From contig NZ_JAGOIT010000010.1 of the NCBI RefSeq assembly GCF_017995515.1, forward strand, positions 10,257 through 51,251: 40,995 bases of DNA, written 5' to 3'. The position numbers were made by a program, and so were the translations under genes. Shown here one piece after another: positions 17,183 through 27,711 of the stretch. Source of the DNA: Propionivibrio sp. (GTDB lineage: Bacteria > Pseudomonadota > Gammaproteobacteria > Burkholderiales > Rhodocyclaceae). Within the stretch, counting starts at the first letter, position 1; each line of letters opens with the position of its first letter. The notes under the pieces were generated by a model. The model made no database searches. It worked only from the letters and a program-made list of their open reading frames with translations, and had not been told where the DNA came from.

Positions 17183-19624
17183 ATGTTCAAGAATCTGAAG
17201 GTCGGCATCCGTCTGGGGATCGGGTTTGCGGTCACGCTGGTATTGCTGATGGCGATTTCTGCTATCAGCTACCTGCGGCTTGGGGGGGTCAATAGCGAAC
17301 TCGAGAAAATGGTTAACGACCGCTTCCCGAAAGTGGTCCAATCCACCCATATCATTGACAGCATCAACAATATCAATCGGTTGCTGCGCAATGCCTACAT
17401 CTACACGGGCACGGAACAGCAAAAGGCCCTGGACGATATCCAGATTTCGCGCAAAGAGATCAGCGATACGCTGGAAAAGCTGGATCAAACGATTCGCAGC
17501 GATGAAGGCAAGGCGATTCTTAAAAGGATCACCACGGCACGGACCGCCTACGTCGGTTCCTACGACAAGTTCATCGAACTCCTCAAGGCCGACAAGCGGG
17601 CCGAGATCGTCCCCTTGATGCAGGGCGAACTGCGCAGCACGCAATCGGAATACATGGCCAGCGTCAACGCGTTGATCGAGTTTCAGACCACCATGGTCGG
17701 AAAGGCCGGCAAGAGCACGGACCAACTGGTGACCGATACCGAGCGCCTGATCATGATTCTGGGGAGCGTCGCGGTGCTATTGACCGCGCTGTTTGCCTGG
17801 TTCATCACACGCTCGATCACGCAGCCGATCAATGCTGCACTCGACGCCGCCAACAAGATGGCCGCCGGCGACCTGAGCTTCAAGCTGGAAGTCGCCAGCA
17901 AGGACGAAATCGGCCTGATGTGCAAGGCGGTTGAAAGCGTCCAGGGCGCCGTACAGCGCATGGTCGTCGACGCCGACCTGCTGGCCAAGGCCGCCGTCGA
18001 TGGCAAGCTGGCAACCCGCGCCGATGCCTCCAAGCACCAGGGCGACTTCCAGAAAGTCGTCAAGGGCGTCAATGACACGCTCGACGCCGTGATCGGGCCA
18101 CTAAATGTGGCAGCCAAGTACGTCGACGACATCTCGAAGGGTGCCATTCCGGCCAGGATCACCGACTCGTACAACGGCGACTTCAACACGATCAAGAACA
18201 ACCTCAATACCTGTATCGACGCCGTCAATGCTTTGGTATCGGACGCTGGCCTGTTGTCCGCGGCGGCCGTTGCTGGAAAACTGGCGACTCGCGCCGATGC
18301 CTCCAGACACCAGGGCGACTTCCGCAAGATCGTTCAGGGAGTCAACGACACGCTCGACGCCGTGATCGGGCCGCTGAACGTCGCCGCCAAGTACGTCGAC
18401 GACATCTCGAAGGGTGCCATTCCGGCCAGGATCACCGATTCGTACAACGGCGACTTCAACACGATCAAGAACAACCTCAATACCTGTATCGACGCCGTCG
18501 ATGCCCTGGTCGCCGATGCCAGCATGCTGGCCAAGGCGGCCGTCGAAGGGAAACTGGAAACCCGGGCCGACGCCTCCAGACACCAGGGCGACTTCCGCAA
18601 GATTGTTCAGGGCGTCAACGATACGCTCGACGCCGTGATCGGGCCGATCCAGGACGTGCAACGTGTGATGGGGGCAATGGAACAGGGCGACATGACCCAG
18701 AGCATCACCAACGCGTATCAGGGGGATTTCGATACCCTGAAGAGCGCCATCAACAACACCATTGCCAAGCTGGTCGACACCATCACTCAGATCAACACGG
18801 CGGCCGATGCACTGACTAATGCGGCAAGCCAGGTTTCGGCCACTGCGCAGTCACTCTCGCAATCCTCCTCCGAGCAGGCAGCGTCGGTCGAGGAAACGAC
18901 GGCGTCGATGGAACAGATGACGGCGTCGATCTCGCAGAACACGGAGAACGCCAAGGTCACCGACGGCATGGCATCGAAGTCGGCGAAGGAAGCGGCCGAG
19001 GGTGGCGAGGCCGTGAGCAAGACGGTCGAGGACATGAAGAGCATCGCCAGCAAGATCGGCATCATCGACGACATCGCCTACCAGACGAATCTGCTCGCGC
19101 TCAATGCGGCGATCGAGGCAGCGCGTGCCGGTGATCACGGCAAGGGCTTTGCGGTGGTCGCGGCCGAAGTCAGGAAACTGGCCGAGCGTTCGCAGATCGC
19201 GGCGCAGGAAATCGGCGATCTGGCTTCGTCGTCGGTCAAGCAGGCAGAACGTGCAGGGATGCTGCTAACCGAGATGGTCCCGTCGATTCGCAAGACGTCC
19301 GACCTCGTGCAGGAGATCGCTTCGGCGTCGTCCGAGCAGAGTACCGGTGTCGGTCAGATCAACGGGGCGATGGGCCAACTCAATCAAACGACACAACAGA
19401 ACGCGTCGGCGTCCGAGGAACTGGCGGCAACGGCCGAGGAACTCGGCTCGCAGGCCGAGCAACTGCAGCAGACGATGACCTTCTTCCGACTCGCCGAGGT
19501 CCCCCAGCGTCAGGCACGCAGCTTCACGCCGCCGGCGCGCGCGAGCAGCGCAGGCAGCACACGCAGCGCCGCTTCGCGCGTCGCCGCCGTCCAGATCAAC
19601 GAAGGTGACTTCGAGCGTTATTAA
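17183..19624 (+). CDS. Methyl-accepting chemotaxis protein with tandem HAMP repeats
   Basis: 813 residues. TM1 (about 11-31), a periplasmic four-helix-bundle (4HB_MCP-like) sensor of about 155 residues, TM2 (about 189-209) and a first HAMP (to about 262). A 91-residue unit follows twice in full (265-355, 356-446) and once in part (447 to about 492); each has [20 protein letters not shown] and RADAS-HQGDF, typical of poly-HAMP/HAMP-like linkers. The signalling hairpin has its tip near 633 ([20 protein letters not shown]), with [20 protein letters not shown] and the descending arm either side. There is no CheR-docking pentapeptide at the end (NEGDFERY). The gene begins 3 nt after the cheA stop with GGGGAGG as SD, so it is coupled to cheA. 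Confidence 0.94.
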   Translation: MFKNLKVGIRLGIGFAVTLVLLMAISAISYLRLGGVNSELEKMVNDRFPKVVQSTHIIDSINNINRLLRNAYIYTGTEQQKALDDIQISRKEISDTLEKLDQTIRSDEGKAILKRITTARTAYVGSYDKFIELLKADKRAEIVPLMQGELRSTQSEYMASVNALIEFQTTMVGKAGKSTDQLVTDTERLIMILGSVAVLLTALFAWFITRSITQPINAALDAANKMAAGDLSFKLEVASKDEIGLMCKAVESVQGAVQRMVVDADLLAKAAVDGKLATRADASKHQGDFQKVVKGVNDTLDAVIGPLNVAAKYVDDISKGAIPARITDSYNGDFNTIKNNLNTCIDAVNALVSDAGLLSAAAVAGKLATRADASRHQGDFRKIVQGVNDTLDAVIGPLNVAAKYVDDISKGAIPARITDSYNGDFNTIKNNLNTCIDAVDALVADASMLAKAAVEGKLETRADASRHQGDFRKIVQGVNDTLDAVIGPIQDVQRVMGAMEQGDMTQSITNAYQGDFDTLKSAINNTIAKLVDTITQINTAADALTNAASQVSATAQSLSQSSSEQAASVEETTASMEQMTASISQNTENAKVTDGMASKSAKEAAEGGEAVSKTVEDMKSIASKIGIIDDIAYQTNLLALNAAIEAARAGDHGKGFAVVAAEVRKLAERSQIAAQEIGDLASSSVKQAERAGMLLTEMVPSIRKTSDLVQEIASASSEQSTGVGQINGAMGQLNQTTQQNASASEELAATAEELGSQAEQLQQTMTFFRLAEVPQRQARSFTPPARASSAGSTRSAASRVAAVQINEGDFERY
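17975..18650 (+). repeat. 273-bp tandem repeat inside the receptor gene (2.5 copies)
   Basis: Units begin at 17975, 18248 and 18521; the landmark GCCGA(T/C)GCCTCCA recurs at 18020, 18293 and 18566, exactly 273 bp apart each time. Between 18120-18230 and 18393-18503 the DNA differs at only one or two positions, so the units are kept alike by recent duplication or gene conversion. In frame: 91 codons per unit. Confidence 0.9.
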
Positions 19625-19653
19625 CCGCGCTTGACAGGGACGAGCACGAAAGA

Positions 19654-19724
19654 CCGTTCGGCCTGAGCTTGTCGAAGGCTTGTCGTGGCAAGACACGGCG
19701 GTTCGACAGGCTCACCGCGAACGG
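19654..19724. repeat. Dispersed palindromic repeat (TTCGACAGGCTCA type)
   Basis: CCGTTCGGCCTGAGCTTGTCGAAGG (19654-19678) and its imperfect reverse complement ending at 19724 (GGTTCGACAGGCTCACCG...CGAACGG) form a long hairpin. Sequences of this kind are scattered between genes in many beta- and gammaproteobacteria. It lies between the receptor and cheW and could fold as a transcript-end structure; no T-run follows. Confidence 0.75.
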
Positions 19725-19761
19725 CAATGAGTTTGGCGGGAAGAACTACTGGGGAATCACT

Positions 19762-20322
19762 ATGGGACAAATCGTTCAAGCACAAAATACGGGCAAAGCC
19801 CCGGGAGGGGCCGTCGCCCTCCGGGTGAATGAAGCACCCTCGCAGTACCTGACCTTCGCGCTTGGCGGCGAGATGTTCGCCGTCGGCATTCTCAACGTGA
19901 AGGAGATCATCGAGTACGGCCATCTGACCGAGATTCCGATGATGCCGAGGTTCATCCGCGGCGTGATCAATCTGCGCGGCAGCGTCGTACCGGTGATCGA
20001 CCTCTCGGCACGCTTCGGCGGCAAGACGACCGAAGTGTCGCGCCGCACCTGCATCGTCATCGTCGAGGTCAGCGACGGCGAGATGCGCCACGACATCGGG
20101 ATCATGGTCGATGCGGTATCGGAGGTACTCGACATTCCCGGTAGCGAGATCGAGCCGCCGCCGTCGTTTGGCGCCAAAATCCGCGCCGATTTCATCTTCG
20201 GCATGGGCAAGGTCGGCGGCAAGTTCGTGATCATCCTCAATATCGACAAAGTGTTGTCGGTCGAGGAGATTGCGATGCTGACTGGAACCGGTACGACCAC
20301 GGATCAGCAAACGAACGGATAA
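19762..20322 (+). CDS. cheW: Chemotaxis adaptor CheW
   Basis: 186 residues. It couples receptors to CheA in the array. The CheW fold covers about residues 28-175: YLTFALGGEMFAVGILNVKE, IPMMPRFIRGVINLRGSVVP and VIDLSARFG. A 27-residue N-terminal extension and a short polar C-terminal tail (TGTGTTTDQQTNG) make it longer than E. coli CheW (167). The ATG at 19762 is the only sensible start; GGGGAA is a moderate SD. It is separated from the upstream receptor by a palindromic repeat. Confidence 0.95.
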   Translation: MGQIVQAQNTGKAPGGAVALRVNEAPSQYLTFALGGEMFAVGILNVKEIIEYGHLTEIPMMPRFIRGVINLRGSVVPVIDLSARFGGKTTEVSRRTCIVIVEVSDGEMRHDIGIMVDAVSEVLDIPGSEIEPPPSFGAKIRADFIFGMGKVGGKFVIILNIDKVLSVEEIAMLTGTGTTTDQQTNG

Positions 20323-20399
20323 GGAGAACACAGGCTCATTGCAACGGATGCGTCACGGCGCAGCGTCGCGGAGCAACTACAAGAAAAGAAACGATAACC

Positions 20400-21057
20400 A
20401 TGAAATCAGGCACTTTCCGGAACTGGCCGATTGCTCGAAAGCTGAACACGGTGCTGCTGCTCGTCACCACCCTGCTCTTCGGCGCAATGACGGTCGTTCT
20501 CAGCACCTACGTCGCGGGCATGCTGAAGGACGACAGCATGTCCGCATGAACATCGACATGATGGATTCGTACGGGCAGAGCCTGAAGACCGACATCGGCA
20601 CCCTGGGCGCGGTTTTCGCGGCCGGTTCCAACGAGCCTTTGCGCTGGACGCAGGCGCGACGGTCAGGGTCGGGGCACAGGAGACACCGGTGCTGAAGAAC
20701 GGCGAAACCCGGCGCAATCTCGATCTAGCCGCCGTCGATCGCTTTACCCGCACAACCGGGGCCATCGCCACCGTCTTTGCCCGGCGCGCCGTCGGCGCGC
20801 TGCTCGGTCGCGCGCCGACGGCCTACGCCAAGGTGATCGACGGGCAGGAATACAAGATTGCGGTTTTCAACCATTACCCGGAATGGAACCGGATCGTCGT
20901 GACGGGCAGCTATCTCGACGAGTTCACCGCGCTCAGCCAGGCGACGCAGCAGAATGCGAGCGCCTCCGGGGAACTCGCCGCGACCGCCGAAGAACTCGGC
21001 TCGCAAGCCGGACAACTGCAGCAGACGATGACGTTCTTCCGGTTGGCGAACACGTGA
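20400..21057 (+). pseudogene. Decayed methyl-accepting chemotaxis protein gene
   Basis: Three pieces of one receptor lie in different frames. 20400-20549 codes MKSGTFRNWPIARKLNTVLL, a TM segment, then a stop after DDSMSA. From about 20545 another frame gives NIDMMDSYGQSLKTDIGTLG, like the start of a Cache-type periplasmic domain. From about 20640 a third frame gives LDLAAVDRFTRTTGAIATVF and ends 21057 with a receptor tail ([20 protein letters not shown]...TFFRLANT). TM2, HAMP and nearly all of the signalling hairpin are deleted between about 20925 and 20940. The tail is almost the same as the tail of the 17183 receptor. Not functional as a receptor. Confidence 0.85.
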
Positions 21058-21152
21058 AACAACCGGGTGGCCAGGGCGGCCGCCCATAGTCGTTGAGTTG
21101 GTGTCGGGCATGCAGCGTAACGGCTGGGAGCCCGATGCCTTTGGAGAAGTTC

Positions 21153-22382
21153 ATGGTACAAGCCTTTGTCACCCTGAGCGCAGATCGCCACCCGGCACGG
21201 CGTGCTGGCGACCGCCTGGCGCATCCGACGATGCTGATGCCCTCGCCCGTCGTCGCCCTGCCCGGGGGAACGCCGGTCCTGCGACGGCGCTCCACCGACA
21301 ACGAGACGATCCTGATCATCGACGATTCGCCGGCAAACCTCACCGTTCTCGGCGAACTGCTGCAAGGCGCCGGCTACCGCGTCAAGGTCGCCAACTCGGG
21401 CGCAACCGGGCTGCACCTCGCCGTGCAGGAACCGCGACCGGCGCTCATCCTGCTCGACATCATGATGCCGGCCATGGACGGCCACGAAGTCCTCATGCTG
21501 CTGCGCGACAATCCACAAACGCGGGATACGCCCGTCATCTTCCTGACCGCCAGGGACAGCGACGCCGACGAGGAGCGCGCGTTCAACGACGGCATCGCCG
21601 ACTACATCGTCAAGCCGATCAAGCCGACCATCGTCCTTGCGCGCGTGCGCAGCCAACTGCTCGTGCGCCAGGCGCGGCACTGGTTGCAGGACCAGAATCA
21701 GGCGCTGGAGGCCGAAGTGGCGCGGCGCATGCGCGAAAACGAGCTGATCCAGGCGGTCAGCATCCGGGCGCTGGCCCACCTGGCGGAGACGCGCGATAAC
21801 GAAACCGGCGATCACATCCAGCGCACGCAGAGCTACATTCGGCTCCTCGCCACGCTGATGGCACGGCACCCGCGCTTCGCGGCAACGCTCGACAACAACT
21901 ACATCGAGACGCTGACGCGTTCGGCGCCGCTGCACGACATCGGAAAAGTCGGCATTCCCGACTACATCCTGCTGAAGCCGGGAAAACTCACGCCGGAAGA
22001 GTGGGAGATCATGAAGACGCATACGCTGCTCGGTTTTGACGCGATCACGCTGGCCGAGCGGGACATCCGCACGTCGGTCGAATTCCTCTCACAGGCCAAG
22101 GAAATCGTCCGCTCGCACCACGAACGCTGGGACGGGACGGGTTATCCCGACGGCCTGGCCGGCGATGCGATCCCGATTTCTGCCCGTCTGATGGCGATGG
22201 CCGACGTTTTTGACGCACTCATTTCGCGGCGCGTCTACAAGGAGGCGTTCCCGTTCGCGTCCGTCCGCAACATCATCGCCGAGGAGCGCGGCCGCCTGTT
22301 CGACCCGGATATCGCCGATGCCTTCCTCACCAACTGTTGCGAATTCGAGGCGATCGCCCTGCACTTTGGCATTGAGAAATGA
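21153..22382 (+). CDS. Response regulator with HD-GYP c-di-GMP phosphodiesterase domain
   Basis: 409 residues. After a 50-residue polar leader, the receiver domain (about 52-170) has IIDDSPAN, Asp102 (LILLDIMMPAMDG), FLTARDS and IVKPIKP. A helical linker leads to the HD-GYP domain (about 215-400) with ETGDHIQRTQ, HDIGKVGIPD, SHHERWDGTGYPDGLAG and ISARLMAMADVFDAL, the metal ligands and GYP motif of active enzymes that cut c-di-GMP. The start at 21153 is chosen because GGAGAA precedes it; an ATG at 21135 is possible. Its stop overlaps the hybrid-kinase start as ATGA, making the kinase its likely partner (RpfG/RpfC-like logic). Confidence 0.94.
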   Translation: MVQAFVTLSADRHPARRAGDRLAHPTMLMPSPVVALPGGTPVLRRRSTDNETILIIDDSPANLTVLGELLQGAGYRVKVANSGATGLHLAVQEPRPALILLDIMMPAMDGHEVLMLLRDNPQTRDTPVIFLTARDSDADEERAFNDGIADYIVKPIKPTIVLARVRSQLLVRQARHWLQDQNQALEAEVARRMRENELIQAVSIRALAHLAETRDNETGDHIQRTQSYIRLLATLMARHPRFAATLDNNYIETLTRSAPLHDIGKVGIPDYILLKPGKLTPEEWEIMKTHTLLGFDAITLAERDIRTSVEFLSQAKEIVRSHHERWDGTGYPDGLAGDAIPISARLMAMADVFDALISRRVYKEAFPFASVRNIIAEERGRLFDPDIADAFLTNCCEFEAIALHFGIEK

Positions 22383-25300
22383 CCGTGAGCATGAACAGGA
22401 ACGAAAGCGGCCGACCCGGCACTGTGCGGTCCCCGCTGCATCGGAACAAGGACGGCGGTGTTGCCGGACGGGTTCTTCTCTACGCCGGACTCTTGGGCCT
22501 CGCGCTCGTCATTCTGGTGCTGGCCATTCTTTGCGCCGGCCTGCAGGTTCCCCAGCTCGACCGGGAGACGATGTTCTGGGTCGCGCTCATCGTGCTGGCA
22601 GCCGTCCTGGCCATCATGGCCGTGTTCTTCGTGCTGCTGCGGCGGCAGGAAAGCGTGCAGGAGCTGAGCCTGCAGTCGCGGCAGGCGCGCGCCGACCAGC
22701 TGATCGACTACTTCTTCAACCAGCCTTTCATCGGCATGGCGATCGTCGCGCCCGGCACGCAGCAGTTCGTCAAGTTCAACGACCAGGCGTGCGTGATGAC
22801 CGGCTATTCCTATGACGAGCTGCGTACCAAGACCTGGCGCGACATCACGCACCCGGAGGACATGCAGCTCACTTACGCGCAAGTATTGAAGATCAAGAAC
22901 CGCGAAACCGACACGATTTCCTACGAGCAGCGGCTGATGCGCAAGGATGGCTCGTTCATCTACGTCAATACCGACGTTCAGTGCGTGCGCAATGCCGACG
23001 GCGAGATCAATTTCCTGATGTGCAGCGCGCAGGACATCACGCCGCGCAAGCTGAACGAGATGGAACTCAATGTCGCCAATACCCAGCTGCGTGCCAATCA
23101 GGAGACATTGCGGCGCCAGAACGAGGAGCTCCTGGCGGCCAAGTCGGCGCTGGAGGAGTCACGCAGCCGCTTCTTCAACCTCTACGAATTTTCGCCGGCA
23201 GCCTATCTCACGCTCAACCCGGTCGGCGAGATCCTGCGCATCAACCACACGGGCGCCAGCCTCCTCGGCTACCGGCGCCACGAATACGAGGGCCGGAGTT
23301 TCTCGACCTTCCTCACCGCGGAGGATCTGGAAAACTGGACCACCTTCCTGCATCACTCGACCCAGGCCAACCAGCGCGATAGCGGCGAGTTCGCGCTGCA
23401 CTGCGCCGACGGCAGCATCGTTTATGTGAGTGCCGAAAGCACCTTCCAGAACCTCGAAGAGGATTCACCGGTGCTGCACATGACGCTGACCGAAATCACC
23501 CGCCGGCGCCAGGCCGAGATGGCCCTGCGCGCCAGTACCGAGCGCCACAAGGCGGTCGTGCAGTCGTCGAACGACGCCATCGTCAGCTCGGACAGCAAGG
23601 GACTCATCGTCTTCTGGAATCCCTGTGCCGAACGGATGTTCGGTTATCAGACGGCGGAGATCATCGGCAAACCGATCGATTCGCTGATGCCGGAGCGCTT
23701 CCGCGACGAGCAACGGATCTGCATGAAGCGCATCCTCGAAGGCGGCGAATGCCACGCCTTGAACTCGACGGTTGAAATGTCGGTCCTGCACAAGGATGGC
23801 CACGAGTTCACCATCGAGCTGTCGCTCACCATGTGGAAGATCGCCGATGGCGTCTACTTCACCTGCACCATGCGCGACATCACCCAGCGCAAACAGACCG
23901 AGCAAACGCTGCGCATGCTCTCGGAGGCTGTCCGGCAAAGTCCGGAGGCGATCATCATCACCGACCTCGAGGGGCGTATCGAGTACGTCAACGAAGCCTT
24001 CGTCAGCAACACCGGCTTCTCGCGCGAGGAAACGCTCGGGCAGAACGCCTCGATGCTGTCATCCGGCGAAACCGGACTGGGGACCTACGCGGCGATGTGG
24101 GAAACGCTCAAGCGCGGCGAGGTGTGGAAAGGCGAGTTCCATAACCGCAGGAAGGACGGCAGCGTGTTCATCGAATCGGCCGTGCTCGCCCCGATCCGCC
24201 AGCCGGACGGCACCGTCACGCACTACGTCGGCGTCAAGGAGGACATCACCGAAAAGCGCGGGCTTGAGGAAGAACTCGACAAGCACCGGAATCACCTCGA
24301 AACGCTGGTCGTCGAACGCACCGCACAGCTTACCGAGGCACAGCACCGGGCCGAGACGGCGAATGTCGCCAAGAGCACTTTCCTCGCCAACATGAGCCAC
24401 GAGATCCGCACGCCGATGAACGCCATCGTCGGACTCACGCATTTGCTGCGCAATGCCGATCCAACGCCCAGGCAGCTCGATCGGCTGGAGAAGATCGACG
24501 CCGCGGCGGCGCATCTGCTCGAATTGATCAAGAATATTCTCGACCTCTCCAAGATCGACGCCGGCAAGATGGAGATCGAATACACGGACTTCACGCTCGA
24601 TTCGGTCATCAGCCCGGTACGCTCGATGATCATCGACGAAGCGCGCGAGAAGCGGCTCGGCGTCGTGGTCGATCTTGGCAACACCCCGGTCTGGCTGTAC
24701 GGCGACGCGACGCGGCTGCGTCAGGCGCTGCTCAACTTCGCCGCCAACGCCGTCAAATTCACCGAGCGCGGCCAGATCATCGTGCGCACCCGGCTCATTG
24801 AAGCCGACGAGCGTGGCCTGTTGATCCGCTTTGAAGTCGAGGACACCGGCATCGGCATCGATCCGGAAAAAGTGAAGAGCCTGTTCCAGCCGTTCGAGCA
24901 GGCCGATCCATCGATCACGCGCAAGTTCGGCGGCAGCGGCCTCGGCCTGGCGATCACGCGCCGCCTGGCCCAGTTGATGGGCGGCGACGCGGGCGTCAAG
25001 AGCGCGCCCGCTTGCGGCAGCACGTTCTGGTTCAGCGCCCGTCTGGAACACGGGCGTGGTGTCATGCCGCAAATCATTGATGAGGACGGCATCGACCTCG
25101 AGGAAGAACTGCGGCGCCAGTGCAGCGGCATGAAGATCCTCTTGGCCGACGACGTCGAGGTCAATCTTGAGGTCGCCCAGTTGCTGCTGCACGGCGTCGG
25201 CCTGCAGGTCGATACCGCGTGCAACGGGCGCGAAGCCTTCGACAAGGCGCGCACGACAAGCTACGACCTCGTGCTGATGGACATCCAGATGCCCGAGATG

Positions 25301-26206
25301 AACGGGCTCGACACAACGCGCGCCATTCGCCGCGTTTTCGGGCGAACGACGACGCCGATCCTGGCGATGACTGCCAACGCCTTCGACGAAGACCGGCGCG
25401 TGTGCCTGGAGGCCGGCATGAACGACTTCGTCGCCAAGCCGGTCGATCCGAGGACGCTCTATTCCATGCTCCTCAAATGGTTGCCCCGCCCGGACAAGGC
25501 GCCGGGTACGGTGTGTGAAGGACAAAGCGTTTTGCCCGTACCGGTGAGAAACGGCGACGGAGCAGCGACTCCGCACGAAGCCACGGGCATGCGGCAACGC
25601 CTCGATTCAATCCCCGGACTCGACGTGGCAAACGGTCTGGCGCGCGTTCGCGGCAACGAGGAGAAGTTCGGGCAGGTCATCGAGCTCTTCCTCAAGGGGC
25701 ACGAATTCGATCTCGAGAAGATCCACGCGGCACTCGAACGCAACGACATGAACGCGGCGGAACAATTGACGCACGCGCTGAAAGGCTCGGCCGGCCTGAT
25801 CGGCGCAACCTTCGTCGCCGAGTCTACGACCACACTGTTGACACTGATTCGGCAGAAAGCCCGCACCGGCGACATCGACAAAGCCTACGTCGCCCTCACG
25901 CCGCGCCTGACCGGGCTGATCGACGGGCTGCGCCACGCGCTGGCTGGCAAGGTCGCGGATGCTCTGCCACCGCCCGCCGATCAGGATCGCCTGCGCAGCA
26001 TCGTCGCGCGCCTGGAGCACCTGCTCGCCGTCGGCGACATGGCCGCCTGCACGCTGGCGCGGGAGGAACGGGCGTTTCTCGAAGCCTCACTCGGCACGCA
26101 CGGCGCGACGATCATCGCATCGATCCAGGTATTCGCCTTTGACCAGGCGCTAAGCGGCCTGAAGAACGCGATGGAAGAATTGTCCGGCGCCGGAATCGTC
26201 TCCTGA
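22379..26206 (+). CDS. Hybrid sensor histidine kinase: 2 TM, 4 PAS, kinase, REC, Hpt
   Basis: 1275 residues. TM1 (about 32-54) and TM2 (about 65-87) with hardly any periplasmic loop, then four PAS domains near 105-225, 262-380, 386-505 and 510-630. HisKA carries His674 (FLANMSHEIRTPMNAIVGLT). The ATPase has RLRQALLNFAANAVKFTERG, VEDTGIGI and GGSGLGLAITRRL. A receiver starts near 917 with Asp968 (LVLMDIQMPEMNGLD), and an Hpt domain has His1132 (LTHALKGSAGLIG). Signal sensing is likely cytoplasmic or in the membrane. Phosphate would pass His674-Asp968-His1132 and then to a separate receiver, most simply the overlapping HD-GYP regulator. Confidence 0.95.
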   Translation: MTVSMNRNESGRPGTVRSPLHRNKDGGVAGRVLLYAGLLGLALVILVLAILCAGLQVPQLDRETMFWVALIVLAAVLAIMAVFFVLLRRQESVQELSLQSRQARADQLIDYFFNQPFIGMAIVAPGTQQFVKFNDQACVMTGYSYDELRTKTWRDITHPEDMQLTYAQVLKIKNRETDTISYEQRLMRKDGSFIYVNTDVQCVRNADGEINFLMCSAQDITPRKLNEMELNVANTQLRANQETLRRQNEELLAAKSALEESRSRFFNLYEFSPAAYLTLNPVGEILRINHTGASLLGYRRHEYEGRSFSTFLTAEDLENWTTFLHHSTQANQRDSGEFALHCADGSIVYVSAESTFQNLEEDSPVLHMTLTEITRRRQAEMALRASTERHKAVVQSSNDAIVSSDSKGLIVFWNPCAERMFGYQTAEIIGKPIDSLMPERFRDEQRICMKRILEGGECHALNSTVEMSVLHKDGHEFTIELSLTMWKIADGVYFTCTMRDITQRKQTEQTLRMLSEAVRQSPEAIIITDLEGRIEYVNEAFVSNTGFSREETLGQNASMLSSGETGLGTYAAMWETLKRGEVWKGEFHNRRKDGSVFIESAVLAPIRQPDGTVTHYVGVKEDITEKRGLEEELDKHRNHLETLVVERTAQLTEAQHRAETANVAKSTFLANMSHEIRTPMNAIVGLTHLLRNADPTPRQLDRLEKIDAAAAHLLELIKNILDLSKIDAGKMEIEYTDFTLDSVISPVRSMIIDEAREKRLGVVVDLGNTPVWLYGDATRLRQALLNFAANAVKFTERGQIIVRTRLIEADERGLLIRFEVEDTGIGIDPEKVKSLFQPFEQADPSITRKFGGSGLGLAITRRLAQLMGGDAGVKSAPACGSTFWFSARLEHGRGVMPQIIDEDGIDLEEELRRQCSGMKILLADDVEVNLEVAQLLLHGVGLQVDTACNGREAFDKARTTSYDLVLMDIQMPEMNGLDTTRAIRRVFGRTTTPILAMTANAFDEDRRVCLEAGMNDFVAKPVDPRTLYSMLLKWLPRPDKAPGTVCEGQSVLPVPVRNGDGAATPHEATGMRQRLDSIPGLDVANGLARVRGNEEKFGQVIELFLKGHEFDLEKIHAALERNDMNAAEQLTHALKGSAGLIGATFVAESTTTLLTLIRQKARTGDIDKAYVALTPRLTGLIDGLRHALAGKVADALPPPADQDRLRSIVARLEHLLAVGDMAACTLAREERAFLEASLGTHGATIIASIQVFAFDQALSGLKNAMEELSGAGIVS

Positions 26207-26225
26207 CACCAGGAACGGTGCAAAT

Positions 26226-26252
26226 CGTTACCCCGACGAACACGGGGTAACG
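26226..26252. terminator. Hairpin between the convergent kinase and lpd genes
   Basis: CGTTACCCCG and CGGGGTAACG form a perfect 10-bp stem with a 7-nt loop in the 62-bp gap between convergent genes. No T-run follows on either strand, so termination by this hairpin alone is uncertain; the position fits a bidirectional transcript end. Confidence 0.55.
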
Positions 26253-26268
26253 AACGCTCCGATCGTTG

Positions 26269-27693
26269 CTAGAAGTGCAGCGGCCGGCCGTCGCAGGCCA
26301 GCGCGGCTTCGTGCACGACTTCCGACAAGGTCGGATGCGCGTGGCAGATGCGTGCCAGGTCTTCGCTGGCAGCACCGAATTCCATGGCGACCACGCCTTC
26401 GGAGATCAGCTCGGAGGCATTCGCGCCGACGATATGTACACCGAGGATTCGGTCACTTTCCGCGTCGGCAAGAATCTTGACGAACCCTGTGGTATCTCCC
26501 ATGCCGAGCGCACGCCCATTGGCGGCAAACGGAATCTTGCCGGCCTTAAAGGCAACGCCGGCATCCTTGAGCTGCTGCTCGGTCTTGCCGACCCAGGCGA
26601 TCTCCGGGCTGGTGTAGAGAACCCACGGAATCGTGTCGAAGTTGCAGTGCCCGGACTGCCCGGCCATCAGCTCGGCAACCATCACCGCTTCCTCCATCGC
26701 CTTGTGCGCGAGCATCGGGCCGGAGACAACGTCGCCCACCGCCCACACGCCCGGCAGGTTGGTGCGGCAATGATCATCGACATCGATGCGCCCGCGCTCG
26801 TCGAGCTTGAGGCCGACGGCCTCCGCATCGAGCCCCTCGGTGTTCGGAACACGGCCGACCGAGACGATCAGGCGATCGGCGTCGAGCTTCTGCGCCTGCC
26901 CGTCCTTGTCCGTGTAGGCAATCGAGACACTTTTCTTCGCCGCCTTGACCTCGCCAATCGTCACGCCCAGCAGGATGTTCAGCCCCTGCTTGCGGAACAC
27001 CTTGGCCGCCTCCTTCGCCACGTCGACATCGGCCACCGAGAGGAAATCCGGTAGCGCTTCCAGGATGGTGACCTCGGCGCCGAGCCGGCGCCAGACGCTG
27101 CCCATTTCGAGGCCGATCACGCCGGCACCGATGATGGCGAGTTTCTTCGGCACCGCGTTGATTTCGAGCGCCCCGACGTTGTCGCACACCAGCACGTTAT
27201 CCACCGCCACGCCCGCCAGATGGCGCGACCGCGAACCGGTGGCGACGATGACCTGTTTGGCCTCGACCAGTTCTTCGCCAACCTTGACCTGCCAACCGCC
27301 AGCGCTCTGCGCAACGAAACTGCCATGACCATTCAAGAGCGTCACTTTGTTCTTCTTGAACAGGCCCTTGATGCCGGTCGTCAGCTGTTTGACGATGGTG
27401 TTCTTGCGCTCGATCATCGTCGGCACGTCGATCTTCGGCGTTCCGACGGTGATGCCCTGCGCAGCGAAGCCGTGGCTTGCTTCCTCGAACAGATGCGACG
27501 TATGCAGCAACGCCTTCGACGGAATGCAGCCGACATTCAGGCAGGTTCCGCCGAGACGCGGCTCATCCTTGGGGTCGGCGTAGGCGTTGGACTCGCAGCA
27601 GGCGACGCTGAAACCGAGCTGCGCCGCGCGGATCGCCGCCACGTAGCCGCCGGGGCCACCACCGATAACGAGCACGTCAAATTGCCTGGACAT
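26269..27693 (-). CDS. lpdA: Dihydrolipoyl dehydrogenase (E3)
   Basis: 474 residues. FAD enzyme that reoxidises dihydrolipoamide with NAD+ in the 2-oxoglutarate dehydrogenase complex, and possibly other lipoyl complexes. FAD site [15 protein letters not shown]; redox disulfide Cys51/Cys56 in [16 protein letters not shown] site [14 protein letters not shown]; second FAD motif [10 protein letters not shown]-terminal [13 protein letters not shown] with the catalytic His-Glu pair contributed across the dimer. GGGAG 9 nt before the ATG at 27693. It is the last gene of the odhA-odhB-lpd run, 18 nt after odhB. Confidence 0.97.
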   Translation of the reverse strand: MSRQFDVLVIGGGPGGYVAAIRAAQLGFSVACCESNAYADPKDEPRLGGTCLNVGCIPSKALLHTSHLFEEASHGFAAQGITVGTPKIDVPTMIERKNTIVKQLTTGIKGLFKKNKVTLLNGHGSFVAQSAGGWQVKVGEELVEAKQVIVATGSRSRHLAGVAVDNVLVCDNVGALEINAVPKKLAIIGAGVIGLEMGSVWRRLGAEVTILEALPDFLSVADVDVAKEAAKVFRKQGLNILLGVTIGEVKAAKKSVSIAYTDKDGQAQKLDADRLIVSVGRVPNTEGLDAEAVGLKLDERGRIDVDDHCRTNLPGVWAVGDVVSGPMLAHKAMEEAVMVAELMAGQSGHCNFDTIPWVLYTSPEIAWVGKTEQQLKDAGVAFKAGKIPFAANGRALGMGDTTGFVKILADAESDRILGVHIVGANASELISEGVVAMEFGAASEDLARICHAHPTLSEVVHEAALACDGRPLHF

Positions 27694-27711
27694 CTTGTTT
27701 TCTCCCGGGGA

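Noticed and set aside
17975-18650. CRISPR-like or other non-coding array
   Set aside because: The repeat is in frame, has no spacers and codes HAMP-like units inside a receptor; no CRISPR array was seen anywhere in the window.
24059-25597. 512-codon minus-strand frame opposite the hybrid kinase
   Set aside because: Same artefact of high G+C; the plus strand has unbroken PAS, HisKA, ATPase and REC motifs over this stretch.
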